A DNA stretch of 52,122 bases from Alteromonas sp. ALT199 (lineage in GTDB: Bacteria > Pseudomonadota > Gammaproteobacteria > Enterobacterales > Alteromonadaceae): assembly GCF_018619335.1 (NCBI RefSeq), contig NZ_JAHHDX010000161.1:1-52122 (forward strand), written 5' to 3'. The position numbers and the translations under genes were made by a program. Below, piece by piece: positions 18,553 to 26,635 of this stretch. Each line of letters begins with the position of its first letter. Within the stretch, counting starts at the first letter, position 1. A model generated the notes under the pieces. That model ran no database searches. It was not told the origin of the DNA and saw only the letters and a program-made list of their open reading frames with translations.

Positions 18553-18568
18553 TTGACCAATTGGTCTG
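18553..18568. promoter_or_regulatory. RutR-type operator (site 4)
   Basis: TTGACCAATTGGTCTG matches TTGACCA-NN-TGGTCAA at 12 of 14 defined positions, with perfect TTGACCA and TGGTC arms. It is 44 bases upstream of the exported deaminase ATG, a position suited to repression of the deaminase-permease operon. Confidence 0.7.
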
Positions 18569-18648
18569 TTGGTTTTGTTGTTTTTAACTTTCTGTTTTAT
18601 TTGCTTATTTACATAATTTGTAAGTGGGAAAAAGTAATAAGAGTGCGC

Positions 18649-18703
18649 TTAAGCACTGTTTTGGTGCTTAAATAAAAAAATGCGCCAAATTAGCGCATTT
18701 TTG
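18649..18703 (-). terminator. Tandem stem-loops ending the allantoate operon
   Basis: Two adjacent perfect hairpins are seen. One has arms TTAAGCAC/GTGCTTAA (18649-18671). The other has TGCGC/GCGCA arms with flanking A and T runs (about 18674-18703), giving a minus-strand T run of seven. They lie downstream of the cupin gene on the minus strand. Confidence 0.75.
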
Positions 18704-18724
18704 CAGGTAATTTAAACGTAAATT

Positions 18725-19090
18725 TTAAAGCGTAACGCCTTCATCTAGCGTGACAAAAATGGAGTGGCGCACTTCATTGTACATCGCGCGCGAGCAATGA
18801 CCTTCACCCTCGGTGTCTTCTAATAGCAATACGTCACCCGCTCCAAAAACATGGCGCTCACCGTTAGACACGGTAAACTCCGCACGGCCTTTTAAAATGA
18901 AAAGTAGCTGTCGAGCTGGTGCAGGGTGCCATTTGAAATCGTAGTCGGCAGGCGTTTCGCGAAAGATAATTTTATCGGCGCCAAATTTTTCTGAAAGCAT
19001 GCCAATAGGGCCGCCGTCTTTTAGCGCTATTTCAACTTCGCCAAAGTGGCTTTTGCCCGCATCATCGTTATAAATCCGTATTATTTTCAT
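18725..19090 (-). CDS. Small cupin-domain protein
   Basis: A 121-residue single-cupin protein with WHPAPARQLLFILKGRAEFTV, then GAGDVLLLEDTEGEGH, the two half-motifs of the cupin barrel. The first motif has one H (W-H-P) and the second ends in GEGH; metal binding is possible but not certain. It is the last gene of the TauE-PucG-AllC operon, 36 bases after allC, with an AAAGGG site. It is too short to be the two-cupin ureidoglycine aminohydrolase AllE. A helper or isomerase role in ureide breakdown is possible; I do not assign a reaction. Confidence 0.75.
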   Translation of the reverse strand: MKIIRIYNDDAGKSHFGEVEIALKDGGPIGMLSEKFGADKIIFRETPADYDFKWHPAPARQLLFILKGRAEFTVSNGERHVFGAGDVLLLEDTEGEGHCSRAMYNEVRHSIFVTLDEGVTL

Positions 19091-19126
19091 TATTGACCCT
19101 TTATTAAGACTGTACTGATTTGTACA

Positions 19127-20371
19127 TTACGCGTGCTTGAGCTTACTAACAGTTTTATAAAGCACCGACAAACTGGCGGCCACATCTTCCCCGATGATAG
19201 ACTCTGCAGGGTGATGGCTTATGCCGCCCTTACAGCGAGTGAATAACATGGCAACTGGGCAAATGTCAGCAATGGCCATAGCATCGTGACCTGCACCTGA
19301 AGCTAGAATTCGTGGTGCAATACCGCTTTCTTCCGTACCGCGAATAAGTGCTTCTTTTAGCTGATTGTCGCAATGCACAGCGGGTGCACTATGGGTTTGT
19401 TCTTTTGTTAGCGTTACTTGCCTTGCCCGCGCAATGTCATCGAATTTTTGCAATATTTCTGCCAATACAGAATCACGTAAGTCATCATCTTCACTTCTAA
19501 TATCAAGGGAAAAACGCGTGCGTCCAGATATCACGTTTACGCCGTTTGGCGCATTTTCAATTTTACCCACGGTAGCCACAACTCCCGGGCGCTGAAGGCT
19601 GATGTTCTCTACTGCCAAAATCATTTCTGCGCTCGCGCACAACGCGTCCAGTCGCATAGACATAGGAACTGTGCCAGCGTGTCCAGCCATGCCTTCAGCG
19701 GTAAAGTTGAAGCGTTTTGCACCAGCTATAGCACTCACTACCCCTACAGGCAGATTTTCTTGCTCTAAAACAGGGCCTTGTTCAATGTGGAGCTCTATAT
19801 AGCCCAAAATGTCGGTACGTGAAATGGCAGCACTGTTCACAGCATCGAAACTAAGCCCAAAGTTAGCCATGGCTTGCTCTAGACTCACGCCGTTTTCATC
19901 TTTTAAGTGGCGCCACTGCTCTTGCCATTTACCTGTTAGTGCGCGGCTTCCTAAAAGCGTGGTGCCAAATCGTGTACCTTCTTCATCACAGAAGCCCACA
20001 ATATCTATGTGAAAAGGGAATTTGGTCTGCGTGCCATCAAACATGGCAACCATTGAAATAGCGGCGACTACACCGAGCATTCCATCGTATTTACCGCCAT
20101 TAGGTACGGTGTCTAAATGACTACCTAAAATTAATCGCGGTGCATTAGGTACGCTGGAGGTGTAGCGCCCCCAAATATTACCAACGGCGTCTTGCCAAGT
20201 GGTCATGCCCGCTTCAATCATCCAGCCAGAGGCCAGTTGATTTGCAAGTTTGTGTTGTTCGGTTAAATAGCGCCTGTCTAAACAGGTTGGGTCTTGGCTT
20301 AAGGAGCCTAACGTTTCGCACCTTGCCATAACCTGGGTCGCTAATTCACTAAATTCTGCGAACTCACGCAT
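19127..20371 (-). CDS. allC: Allantoate amidohydrolase (M20 family)
   Basis: Hydrolyses allantoate to ureidoglycine, CO2 and ammonia. It is a 414-residue member of the M20 hydantoinase/carbamoylase group. Metal ligands are visible as H85 and D87 in GSHLDTVPNGG, D96 in KYDG, and D129-E131 in CDEEGTRFG; HIEQGPVLE and SGAGHDAM are family marks. The start overlaps the end of the aminotransferase gene by 8 bases and uses a GGGAGA site inside it, showing tight coupling. An N-carbamoyl-amino-acid amidohydrolase is the main alternative. Linkage to a PucG-type aminotransferase favours allantoate as substrate. Confidence 0.85.
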   Translation of the reverse strand: MREFAEFSELATQVMARCETLGSLSQDPTCLDRRYLTEQHKLANQLASGWMIEAGMTTWQDAVGNIWGRYTSSVPNAPRLILGSHLDTVPNGGKYDGMLGVVAAISMVAMFDGTQTKFPFHIDIVGFCDEEGTRFGTTLLGSRALTGKWQEQWRHLKDENGVSLEQAMANFGLSFDAVNSAAISRTDILGYIELHIEQGPVLEQENLPVGVVSAIAGAKRFNFTAEGMAGHAGTVPMSMRLDALCASAEMILAVENISLQRPGVVATVGKIENAPNGVNVISGRTRFSLDIRSEDDDLRDSVLAEILQKFDDIARARQVTLTKEQTHSAPAVHCDNQLKEALIRGTEESGIAPRILASGAGHDAMAIADICPVAMLFTRCKGGISHHPAESIIGEDVAASLSVLYKTVSKLKHA

Positions 20372-21632
20372 TCACGTCTCCCGTCGCTTTAGCGTCAGCA
20401 TAAACGGCAAGTGCGGCATCGACGCCTTTACCAGCAGGCAGAGCGAAACCTTGCATGCGAAGTGCTGATTCAAGCGACTGAAGGGTATGAAGTACGGCAT
20501 CTTCTCTGGCGTTATAGCCCATAGTGCCAATACGCCAAATTTTCCCTTTTAGCGGCCCAAAGCTGGTGCCAATTTCAATGTTAAAGCGCAAAAGTAGGGT
20601 TTCTCGTATTTCTTCGCCGTGAACACCCTCGGGAATGTGAACACCTACTACGTTGTACATTTTGTGCTTAAGGTCACCGAATGGTTCAAGGCCCATAGCT
20701 TGAATACCCGCAAGCATGGCGTCGCCAGCCACTTTATGACGTGCAATAACGTTTTGCTGACCTTCTTCTAAATGCAGGCGTGCACACTCACGTGCGCAAT
20801 AAAGCATACTGGCCGCTTCGGTATGGTGGTTTAAGCGCTCTTCGCCCCAGTAGTCCATGATCATAGGTAAGTCGAAGTAGTTAGAGCGAATCTTTGGTCC
20901 GCGCGCCGATTCGTGGTGAGCATCGCGAATACCGGCTTCAACGTGATGGCGCGTGCGTACGGTTTTTACAAACTTATCGCTTAACGTAATAGGTGCGCTG
21001 CCTGACGGACCGCCTAAACATTTTTGCAGACCAACCGATACAGCGTCTAACTTCCATGCATCTACTTCTAGTGGGTTACCACCTGCTGATGCGGTCGCAT
21101 CGCAGTAAAACAGAACATCGTGGGCATCACAAATTGCACCAATTTCTGCAAGCGGCTGCAGCATGGTGGTAGATGTATCGCCTTGTACTATGGCAAGCAA
21201 CTTAGGCTTTACTTCTTTTACCGCCGCTTCAATTTGCTCAGGCGTAAATACTTCGCCCCAAGGCACTTCAATGGTGTGAACCTCAGCGTCAGCTCGCTCG
21301 GCAATTTCAGCAAGCAAATGCCCAAAGCGCCCAAAAATAGGCACAAGCACTTTATCGCCGGGCTCTATTGCCGATACCAAAACCGCTTCAATACCAGCTC
21401 GCGACGTACCATCAACCAAAAAGGTTTGCTGGTTTTTCGTATTAAACACATCGCGATAAAGCTGCATTGTCTCATTCATGTAGCCTGTCATTACCGGGTC
21501 GTACTGGCCCACTAATTGAGTTGACATCGCGCTTAACACACGTGGGTAGCAGTTAATGGGGCCAGGTCCCATTAACAATCGAGGTGGCGGATTAAGTGGC
21601 GCGAAAGTACTTGTAGACGCTTCTTTAGACAT
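20364..21632 (-). CDS. pucG: Ureidoglycine-glyoxylate aminotransferase (PucG-like)
   Basis: A class V PLP aminotransferase of the alanine/serine-glyoxylate family, 422 residues. The PLP lysine is K204 in GLQKCLGGPSGSAP; GPGPINCYPRVLSAM, FLVDGTSRAGIEAV and YCDATASAGG are family marks. In Bacillus, PucG transfers the amino group of ureidoglycine to glyoxylate, giving oxalurate and glycine. The location directly before allC, whose product is ureidoglycine, supports this over a generic alanine-glyoxylate enzyme. AGGAG precedes the ATG. It is third in a minus-strand operon order tauE-pucG-allC-cupin when counted with an upstream leader. Confidence 0.82.
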   Translation of the reverse strand: MSKEASTSTFAPLNPPPRLLMGPGPINCYPRVLSAMSTQLVGQYDPVMTGYMNETMQLYRDVFNTKNQQTFLVDGTSRAGIEAVLVSAIEPGDKVLVPIFGRFGHLLAEIAERADAEVHTIEVPWGEVFTPEQIEAAVKEVKPKLLAIVQGDTSTTMLQPLAEIGAICDAHDVLFYCDATASAGGNPLEVDAWKLDAVSVGLQKCLGGPSGSAPITLSDKFVKTVRTRHHVEAGIRDAHHESARGPKIRSNYFDLPMIMDYWGEERLNHHTEAASMLYCARECARLHLEEGQQNVIARHKVAGDAMLAGIQAMGLEPFGDLKHKMYNVVGVHIPEGVHGEEIRETLLLRFNIEIGTSFGPLKGKIWRIGTMGYNAREDAVLHTLQSLESALRMQGFALPAGKGVDAALAVYADAKATGDVNA

Positions 21633-21642
21633 GTGGGCACTC

Positions 21643-22461
21643 CTAGATAAGCACTTGCGCTAGCATGCGCAAGCCAGTGATGATGAGAACAACAGCGAAG
21701 ATTTTCTTAAGCAAACCTGCATCTAACTTATTGGCAATGGTTGCGCCGATAGGAGCAAACAGCACGGTTAGCGGAACAATACAGGCAAATCCGAGCAGGT
21801 TTACATAACCGTATGTTGCGAAGGGCGCGTCAGCAGGTGTGGTGCCAACGAATAACAGGGTAAGTGCCGCTGGAAGCGAAATGATAAGGCCTACCGCCGC
21901 AGCAGTACCTACAGCTTTGTGCGCGGGGTAATTACAAAAGGTAAGCGTTGGCACGGTTAGCGTACCGCCACCAATTCCCACCATAGAGCTAAATAAGCCG
22001 ATACAGGTTGCCATTATAGACTGACCCGCGCGACCTGGTAGCCCGTTAAATAGCGCGTCTTTTTTACCAACAAGCATATTAATGGCCGATAAGGTCGCGA
22101 TAATGCCAAATAGCAAGGTAAGAAACGTAGGGTTAACCACTGTTACCGCATAGCTTCCAGCAAGTACCCCAATTAAAATGAATAGTGCCCACGCTTTAAG
22201 CAGAGCAAAGTCTACATTGCCTTTACTGTGATGAGCACGAATAGAGCTTATTGAAGTAGGGACGATAGTTGCAAGCGATGTAGCCGTGGCAATAACCATT
22301 GCACTTTCAGGCGAAACACCAAGGGCTTGGAACAAGAAAAACAGTACCGGCACAATAACAATGCCGCCACCTACGCCAAGCATACCTGCCAGTATGCCAG
22401 CGAAAACGCCCGTTGCAGCGAGCGATAATATAACCGTTAGGTTATCCATTAAAAACTGCAT
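21643..22461 (-). CDS. TauE/SafE family membrane exporter
   Basis: A 272-residue inner-membrane protein with about 8 hydrophobic segments and the two TauE/SafE repeats: GVFAGILAGMLGVGGGIVIVP near residue 20 and SSMVGIGGGTLTVPTL in the second half. These proteins move small organic or sulfur anions. It is the first gene of the operon and lies 10 bases before pucG. It could export an ureide-pathway anion such as oxalurate, oxamate or glyoxylate; that substrate is a guess from context. A structured leader lies upstream (22462-22658). Confidence 0.82.
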   Translation of the reverse strand: MQFLMDNLTVILSLAATGVFAGILAGMLGVGGGIVIVPVLFFLFQALGVSPESAMVIATATSLATIVPTSISSIRAHHSKGNVDFALLKAWALFILIGVLAGSYAVTVVNPTFLTLLFGIIATLSAINMLVGKKDALFNGLPGRAGQSIMATCIGLFSSMVGIGGGTLTVPTLTFCNYPAHKAVGTAAAVGLIISLPAALTLLFVGTTPADAPFATYGYVNLLGFACIVPLTVLFAPIGATIANKLDAGLLKKIFAVVLIITGLRMLAQVLI

Positions 22462-22658
22462 GTGATTTCTATCTCTTTAACTATTGTTGCTTGAACGAAT
22501 TTGTAAGCGTTGAGCTGTTGCAGATGCGCCTTGGTAGGCGCATCCCAGTTAACGCGATTTAGGCAACGCCCCCAGTTGGATGGACGTTAATTGACACAAG
22601 TTAGTTTATGCACGCTAATTAACGCGTATTAGCGCTATATTTAGCTGTAACCAAGAAC
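22462..22658 (-). promoter_or_regulatory. Structured leader before the tauE-pucG-allC operon
   Basis: These 197 bases hold a perfect 8-bp hairpin GATGCGCC/GGCGCATC (22523-22544) and a 7-bp inverted repeat CGCTAAT/ATTAGCG (22613-22634). They also hold two near-identical direct repeats, TTAACGCGATTTAG (22549) and TTAACGCGTATTAG (22619), 70 bases apart. Neither hairpin has a T run, so they are not simple terminators. Regulator binding or RNA control are both possible. Confidence 0.4.
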
Positions 22659-24236
22659 TTAGCGATGACCTAAGTAGGCTTTGCCATCACTTCTTGGGTC
22701 GCTTGCGCCGATAACAGTGCCCTCAGCGTCGCGAATGATGGCTCCGGCGTGACCCATAAGTTCGTTGCAAGGGTCTACTGTCACCATATCGTGCCCCCTT
22801 GCTAGTAAGCTCTCGCCCACGTATTCCACCAAGTCACGTTCTGCTTTTAGGTTATGACTTTGATCGCCCCAAGTTCTACCAAGTAGCCAACGGCCAAGAG
22901 AAATCGCTTTAGCGATAGGCTGGCCGTGATAAACATGGCGGGCAAATAGCGCTGCTTGAGTTTGAGGCTGACCTTCACCACCCATGGTGCCGTAAGTCAT
23001 ACGGCGCCCGTCGATAAGCTCGGCAAACGCGGGGTTTAGCGTGTGAAATGGCTTTAAACCCGGCGCTAAATACTGATTACTGTTTGGGTCTAGCGAGAAT
23101 GAGGTGCCTCGATTGTTCCAAACGATACCCGTTTGCGGGCTCACAATGCCCGAGCCGAATTCCCAATAAAGCGACTGAATGTAGCTCACCATGCGACCTT
23201 CTGAGTCGCAGCAGCCCATCCATATAGTATCGCCATGCTTGGCCTCATGTGGCCACGGCAGTGCTTTATCTAACGAGATGTTTTTCACCATCTCGTCAAG
23301 CACGTCGTCACTTAACAGGCTTTGCAGCGCAACTGGCGTGCGAGATGGGTCGGTGACATTCGCGTTACGCGCAATAAAAGCTTGTTTTGTGCATTCAATA
23401 AGTAAATGCACCATGTCGGCATCGGTGTTGCCCAAATGCTGAACTTTGTCATACAGTGCTAAAATAATAAGCGACGCCACACCTTGGGTTGGCGCAGGCA
23501 GGTTGTAAAGCTTGCCTTTGCTGGTAGACACTGATAAAGGCTCAACAATGGTTGCTTTGTAGTTGTTAAAATCTTCAAGGCGAATAGGAGAGCCCGCTGC
23601 TTCTAGGTCTTCAGCCAGTTTTGATGCTAGTTCACCGTGATAAAAATCATCTAGCCCTTTGTCTGCCAAGTGCTTCAAGGTTTCTGAAAGCTTTGTAAGC
23701 TTTAAAATTTTGCCTTTTTTAAGCGCCTTGCCCTTAATTAAAAACTGAGCAAAATTTTCATCCACGCTTAGCTCTTCAAAGGTTTTGTTACTGGCATCCA
23801 CTAAGCTCTGGGTAACTTCAATTCCCCAATTAGCTTGGCTTATCGCTGTATCGAACAATGTGCTTAAAGGTAAACCGCTTTGCCATTTATGGCTTATATC
23901 AAGCGCAGCTTGCCAACCTGCAACGGCGCCCGCCATGGTTAACGCAGCCTTTCCACCCCGACTAGGTATTGCATCGCTGTCTTTATAAAAAGACGGCGTT
24001 GCCCCTTTTGCAGCTACACCCGATGCATCAATGCCTATAGGCGCTTTACCTGGCTCACTAATAAGCCAAAATCCATCACCGCCCATGCCATTCATGTGTG
24101 GATATTCAACCGCAATAGATGCGGCCGCAGCCACCATAGCTTCAATTGCGGTGCCACCTTTTTCTAATATGTTTAAGCCCACTTGCGATGCTGCAAAGTG
24201 AGGGGCGGTAAACGCAATGTTTGGTTTTTCGCTCAT
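22659..24236 (-). CDS. Gamma-glutamyltransferase-like Ntn-hydrolase, HpxW (oxamate amidohydrolase) type
   Basis: A 525-residue N-terminal-nucleophile hydrolase of the gamma-glutamyltransferase family, with no signal peptide. The likely self-cleavage point and nucleophile is T337 in HGDTIWMGCCD. YIQSLYWEFGSG and WNNRGTSFSLDP match the HpxW branch rather than classical Ggt. HpxW of Klebsiella hydrolyses oxamate to oxalate and ammonia at the end of the oxalurate route of purine catabolism. The ATG at 24236 (AAGGAA site) is used instead of an upstream TTG at 24251. It lies between the amidase and the TauE operon, both on the same strand. Glutathione or gamma-glutamyl amide hydrolysis cannot be excluded. 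Confidence 0.75.
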   Translation of the reverse strand: MSEKPNIAFTAPHFAASQVGLNILEKGGTAIEAMVAAAASIAVEYPHMNGMGGDGFWLISEPGKAPIGIDASGVAAKGATPSFYKDSDAIPSRGGKAALTMAGAVAGWQAALDISHKWQSGLPLSTLFDTAISQANWGIEVTQSLVDASNKTFEELSVDENFAQFLIKGKALKKGKILKLTKLSETLKHLADKGLDDFYHGELASKLAEDLEAAGSPIRLEDFNNYKATIVEPLSVSTSKGKLYNLPAPTQGVASLIILALYDKVQHLGNTDADMVHLLIECTKQAFIARNANVTDPSRTPVALQSLLSDDVLDEMVKNISLDKALPWPHEAKHGDTIWMGCCDSEGRMVSYIQSLYWEFGSGIVSPQTGIVWNNRGTSFSLDPNSNQYLAPGLKPFHTLNPAFAELIDGRRMTYGTMGGEGQPQTQAALFARHVYHGQPIAKAISLGRWLLGRTWGDQSHNLKAERDLVEYVGESLLARGHDMVTVDPCNELMGHAGAIIRDAEGTVIGASDPRSDGKAYLGHR

Positions 24237-24365
24237 AATTATTTCCTTCAAAAACTTAGCAACAACGCCGTCATGTTAAGCACAATTAAGGCAAAATGAC
24301 GGGCGCTTAGGTCTTACTTCCGCTTTCTACTTTCAACTTGAATGCGATAGCGCAATTAGTGCTTT

Positions 24366-24384
24366 ATTTAAGTGCGACTTAAAT
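24366..24384. promoter_or_regulatory. Perfect 19-base palindrome between amidase and HpxW-like genes
   Basis: ATTTAAGTGCGACTTAAAT has 8-bp perfect arms around GCG. It lies 24 bases after the amidase stop on the minus strand and 130 bases before the HpxW-like start. It may be an operator; it lacks the T run of an intrinsic terminator. Confidence 0.35.
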
Positions 24385-24407
24385 TAGCATTGGCGCGCTT
24401 TGCACGT

Positions 24408-25703
24408 TTAGCGAGTGGTTAGCTTTTGGGCTAACGCGAGAAGTGCAAGATCGTTGCCTTTTTTGCCCACAAGCGATAATCCGCATGGAGCATTGTGTAG
24501 GGTGAACAGCGGTAAATGAAGTTGGGGTAAACCCGCAAGCCCAGCTATTGCAGTTAGCGCTAGCAGAGCGTTTCTATCATTTGCCAAAGTCGTTTCATCG
24601 GCATCACATCGAGGTGCAACGCCAGGTGTTGTGGGAATAACCAATACATCTATTTTTTCAAACAATGTATTTAAATGGTCATTCACTACAGTTTGTTGCG
24701 CTTTAGCTTGTTGTACATCTTGTGTTGTTATGGTTTTACACCAATTTAAACGCAACATTATGTCGTTAGCGATATCGGGTTGAGTGTCTTCAATCCATTC
24801 GCCATGCTGCTGCCAAATTTCACTGCCTTGTAAGGTGCGAAATGTAGCGGCAGTTTGTAACATATTTAAGTCTAACTCTGCCTGTGTCAACGCGAGACAG
24901 TCGGTTCTATCAGCAAGCGCTTTAAGCCAGGTTCTGCATAGCGATTTGTGAGTGGTTTGTTCAAACAAATGTGCTGCTATGCCCAATTTAGGAGTACTTG
25001 TTATTTCACTTTGAGCTGCGCTATCTAGGCAAACATTAGCAACCTTTGTCAGGGTAGCTAAATCTCGGGTCATCCAGCCTACGGTATCAAACGAAGGCGC
25101 AAGTGCCACCATGTTGTCGCAGGCTACTGCGCCGTGTGTGGTGCGAAGCCCCCATAAGCCTTGGTAGCTAGAAGGTACTCGTATAGAGCCTCCAGTATCT
25201 GTGCCTAGGCCAATATCTGCAAGATGTGCGCTAACAGCTACTGCCGAACCTGACGAAGAACCTCCGGGTATATGGGCCGGAGCCGTCGGATTTACGAGTG
25301 TTTCGTAATGTTTATTTTGCCCGTGTAAGCTGTAGGCGAGTTCGTCAGTAACGGTTTTACCTTTAAACGTGGCACCTGCGCTTAGCATTTTTGCTACGCA
25401 ATTGTTTGTTCTCTCTGGTGTCGGGTGCGAGGCTAACCAATCTGGGTTGCCGGCTGCTGTTGGTAAACCTTGAATATGGAATAAGTCTTTTACTGCCAAG
25501 CCTAAGCCGCTAAGCGGAACAATTGTTGAACTCTGGGCTGATGCTTGACTTTGAAGCTCGTTGGGCATCTGGCTTGGCGAATTAGTTAAAGAGGACGATA
25601 CGTCATCTTCAACGTTGTTGTTGCCATTATAAGTGACTTTAAGATTTTTTATTGCCTGTGTGAACCGTGCATCACAGGGCTTCAATACAAAAGGAGAGCT
25701 CAC
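24408..25703 (-). CDS. Amidase signature family protein (HpxY/AtzE/AtzF-like)
   Basis: A 431-residue amidase-signature enzyme. The Ser-cisSer-Lys triad is recognisable as K72 (AVKDLF), the serines of GGSSSGS at 149-151, and S173 in TDTGGSIRVPSS. The HpxY amidase of Klebsiella and the AtzE/AtzF cyanurate enzymes act on ureide-like amides; placement beside an HpxW-like gene suggests a step from oxalurate to oxamate or a related amide. Residues about 28-62 form an unusual Ser/Gln/Asn-rich N-terminal stretch. The GTG at 25703 is used without a convincing ribosome binding site, so the start is uncertain. No HpxX- or HpxZ-type partner is seen nearby. Confidence 0.75.
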   Translation of the reverse strand: MSSPFVLKPCDARFTQAIKNLKVTYNGNNNVEDDVSSSLTNSPSQMPNELQSQASAQSSTIVPLSGLGLAVKDLFHIQGLPTAAGNPDWLASHPTPERTNNCVAKMLSAGATFKGKTVTDELAYSLHGQNKHYETLVNPTAPAHIPGGSSSGSAVAVSAHLADIGLGTDTGGSIRVPSSYQGLWGLRTTHGAVACDNMVALAPSFDTVGWMTRDLATLTKVANVCLDSAAQSEITSTPKLGIAAHLFEQTTHKSLCRTWLKALADRTDCLALTQAELDLNMLQTAATFRTLQGSEIWQQHGEWIEDTQPDIANDIMLRLNWCKTITTQDVQQAKAQQTVVNDHLNTLFEKIDVLVIPTTPGVAPRCDADETTLANDRNALLALTAIAGLAGLPQLHLPLFTLHNAPCGLSLVGKKGNDLALLALAQKLTTR

Positions 25704-25750
25704 AGCGCATTACTTATTTAGTTATTGTTTCTTTATTTGTCTTCACCTCA

Positions 25751-25792
25751 TGAAACAACTGTTTCACTTTAAAGTCAAGAGAAACGATCGTT
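25751..25792. promoter_or_regulatory. Two palindromes upstream of the amidase gene
   Basis: TGAAACAACTGTTTCA (25751-25766) has 6-bp perfect arms, and AACGATCGTT (25783-25792) is a perfect 10-base palindrome. They lie about 48 and 80 bases upstream of the amidase start on the minus strand, a typical operator position. The RpiR regulator at 26636 is a candidate binder, unproven. Confidence 0.4.
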
Positions 25793-25917
25793 GCTTTTGG
25801 TAAAAAGTAAAAGTATTAGCGACACGGAGGGTGGAAAAGTAAATGAATCAACAAATACAAAATCAGACGAATTAGTTAAAGAGCCAAAAAGCTGTTAGTT
25901 GCTTGTAAATAAGAAAA

Positions 25918-26481
25918 CTAAAAGCCTTGGGGGTTCTTTTCAAGAAAAGCAATTTCGTTAGGTGTCGACTCTCTTCCAAGTACTTTATTTCGGTGTGGAT
26001 AGCGCCCGAACTTTTCAATGACTCTCTGGTGGCGAACTTCAAACATGTATTCCCGCTCAAGCCCTTCTTGAGAGAACAGTTCCATGGCCACGTCGTGTAT
26101 GGCTAAAGACTCGCTATGCATAAATGGCATGTAAAGAAACGCCAGCTGCTGTGGAGTTAGAACTTTGTCAGCCTCTACGCTTACCGCCTCCTGTGCGAGA
26201 ATTAAAGCAATGCTGTCTGCACTAAAGGCGCCTGGGTGGTTACGATAGATATTTCGCGAAAACTGATCGAGAAGAATGATTTCAGCGAGACGACCTGTTG
26301 CAGTAGCGCGCCAAGGCCAAAGTTCACCGTTCGTTGCCGCAATACGCAACTTAGAAAATCGTGAAGTGATTGTTTTGTCTAGTGCAGCATCTTCCTTAAA
26401 CCATTGCTCTGGTGAAAGTTCACCAAACCAAAAGTCTAGTACACCGTTAGCCTCTTCCATGACTACTCGCGTTTTATCCAT
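25918..26481 (-). CDS. DUF924 family protein
   Basis: A 187-residue protein of the DUF924 (COG3803) family. It is recognised from VLDFWFGELSPEQWF at the N-terminus, LAEIILLDQFSRNIYR in the middle, and the C-terminal HRNKVLGRESTPNEIAFL. The fold is TPR-like and alpha-helical; the biochemical role is unknown. It is a single gene between the amidase and the RpiR regulator, separated from both by more than 150 bases, so a functional link to purine degradation is not shown. The 3' gap to the amidase (about 215 bases) holds the palindromes at 25751-25792. Confidence 0.88.
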   Translation of the reverse strand: MDKTRVVMEEANGVLDFWFGELSPEQWFKEDAALDKTITSRFSKLRIAATNGELWPWRATATGRLAEIILLDQFSRNIYRNHPGAFSADSIALILAQEAVSVEADKVLTPQQLAFLYMPFMHSESLAIHDVAMELFSQEGLEREYMFEVRHQRVIEKFGRYPHRNKVLGRESTPNEIAFLEKNPQGF

Positions 26482-26635
26482 ATCTACTCCAACAACACGC
26501 TTACAGCAGTAAAATTAAGGTAATTTTAACTTATACCCATATTTAGCAAAAAAGTTCCATTTTCGCTTGCAATATTAAAATTGTCTGCTAATCAATTTTG
26601 CATAGTATTGCTCAAAAAGTGTTCTATGGGAAGCC

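Noticed and set aside
21120..21515. 131-codon open frame on the plus strand
   Set aside because: It lies antisense inside the PucG-like gene, whose motifs and coupling to allC are clear. The translated frame shows no family pattern.
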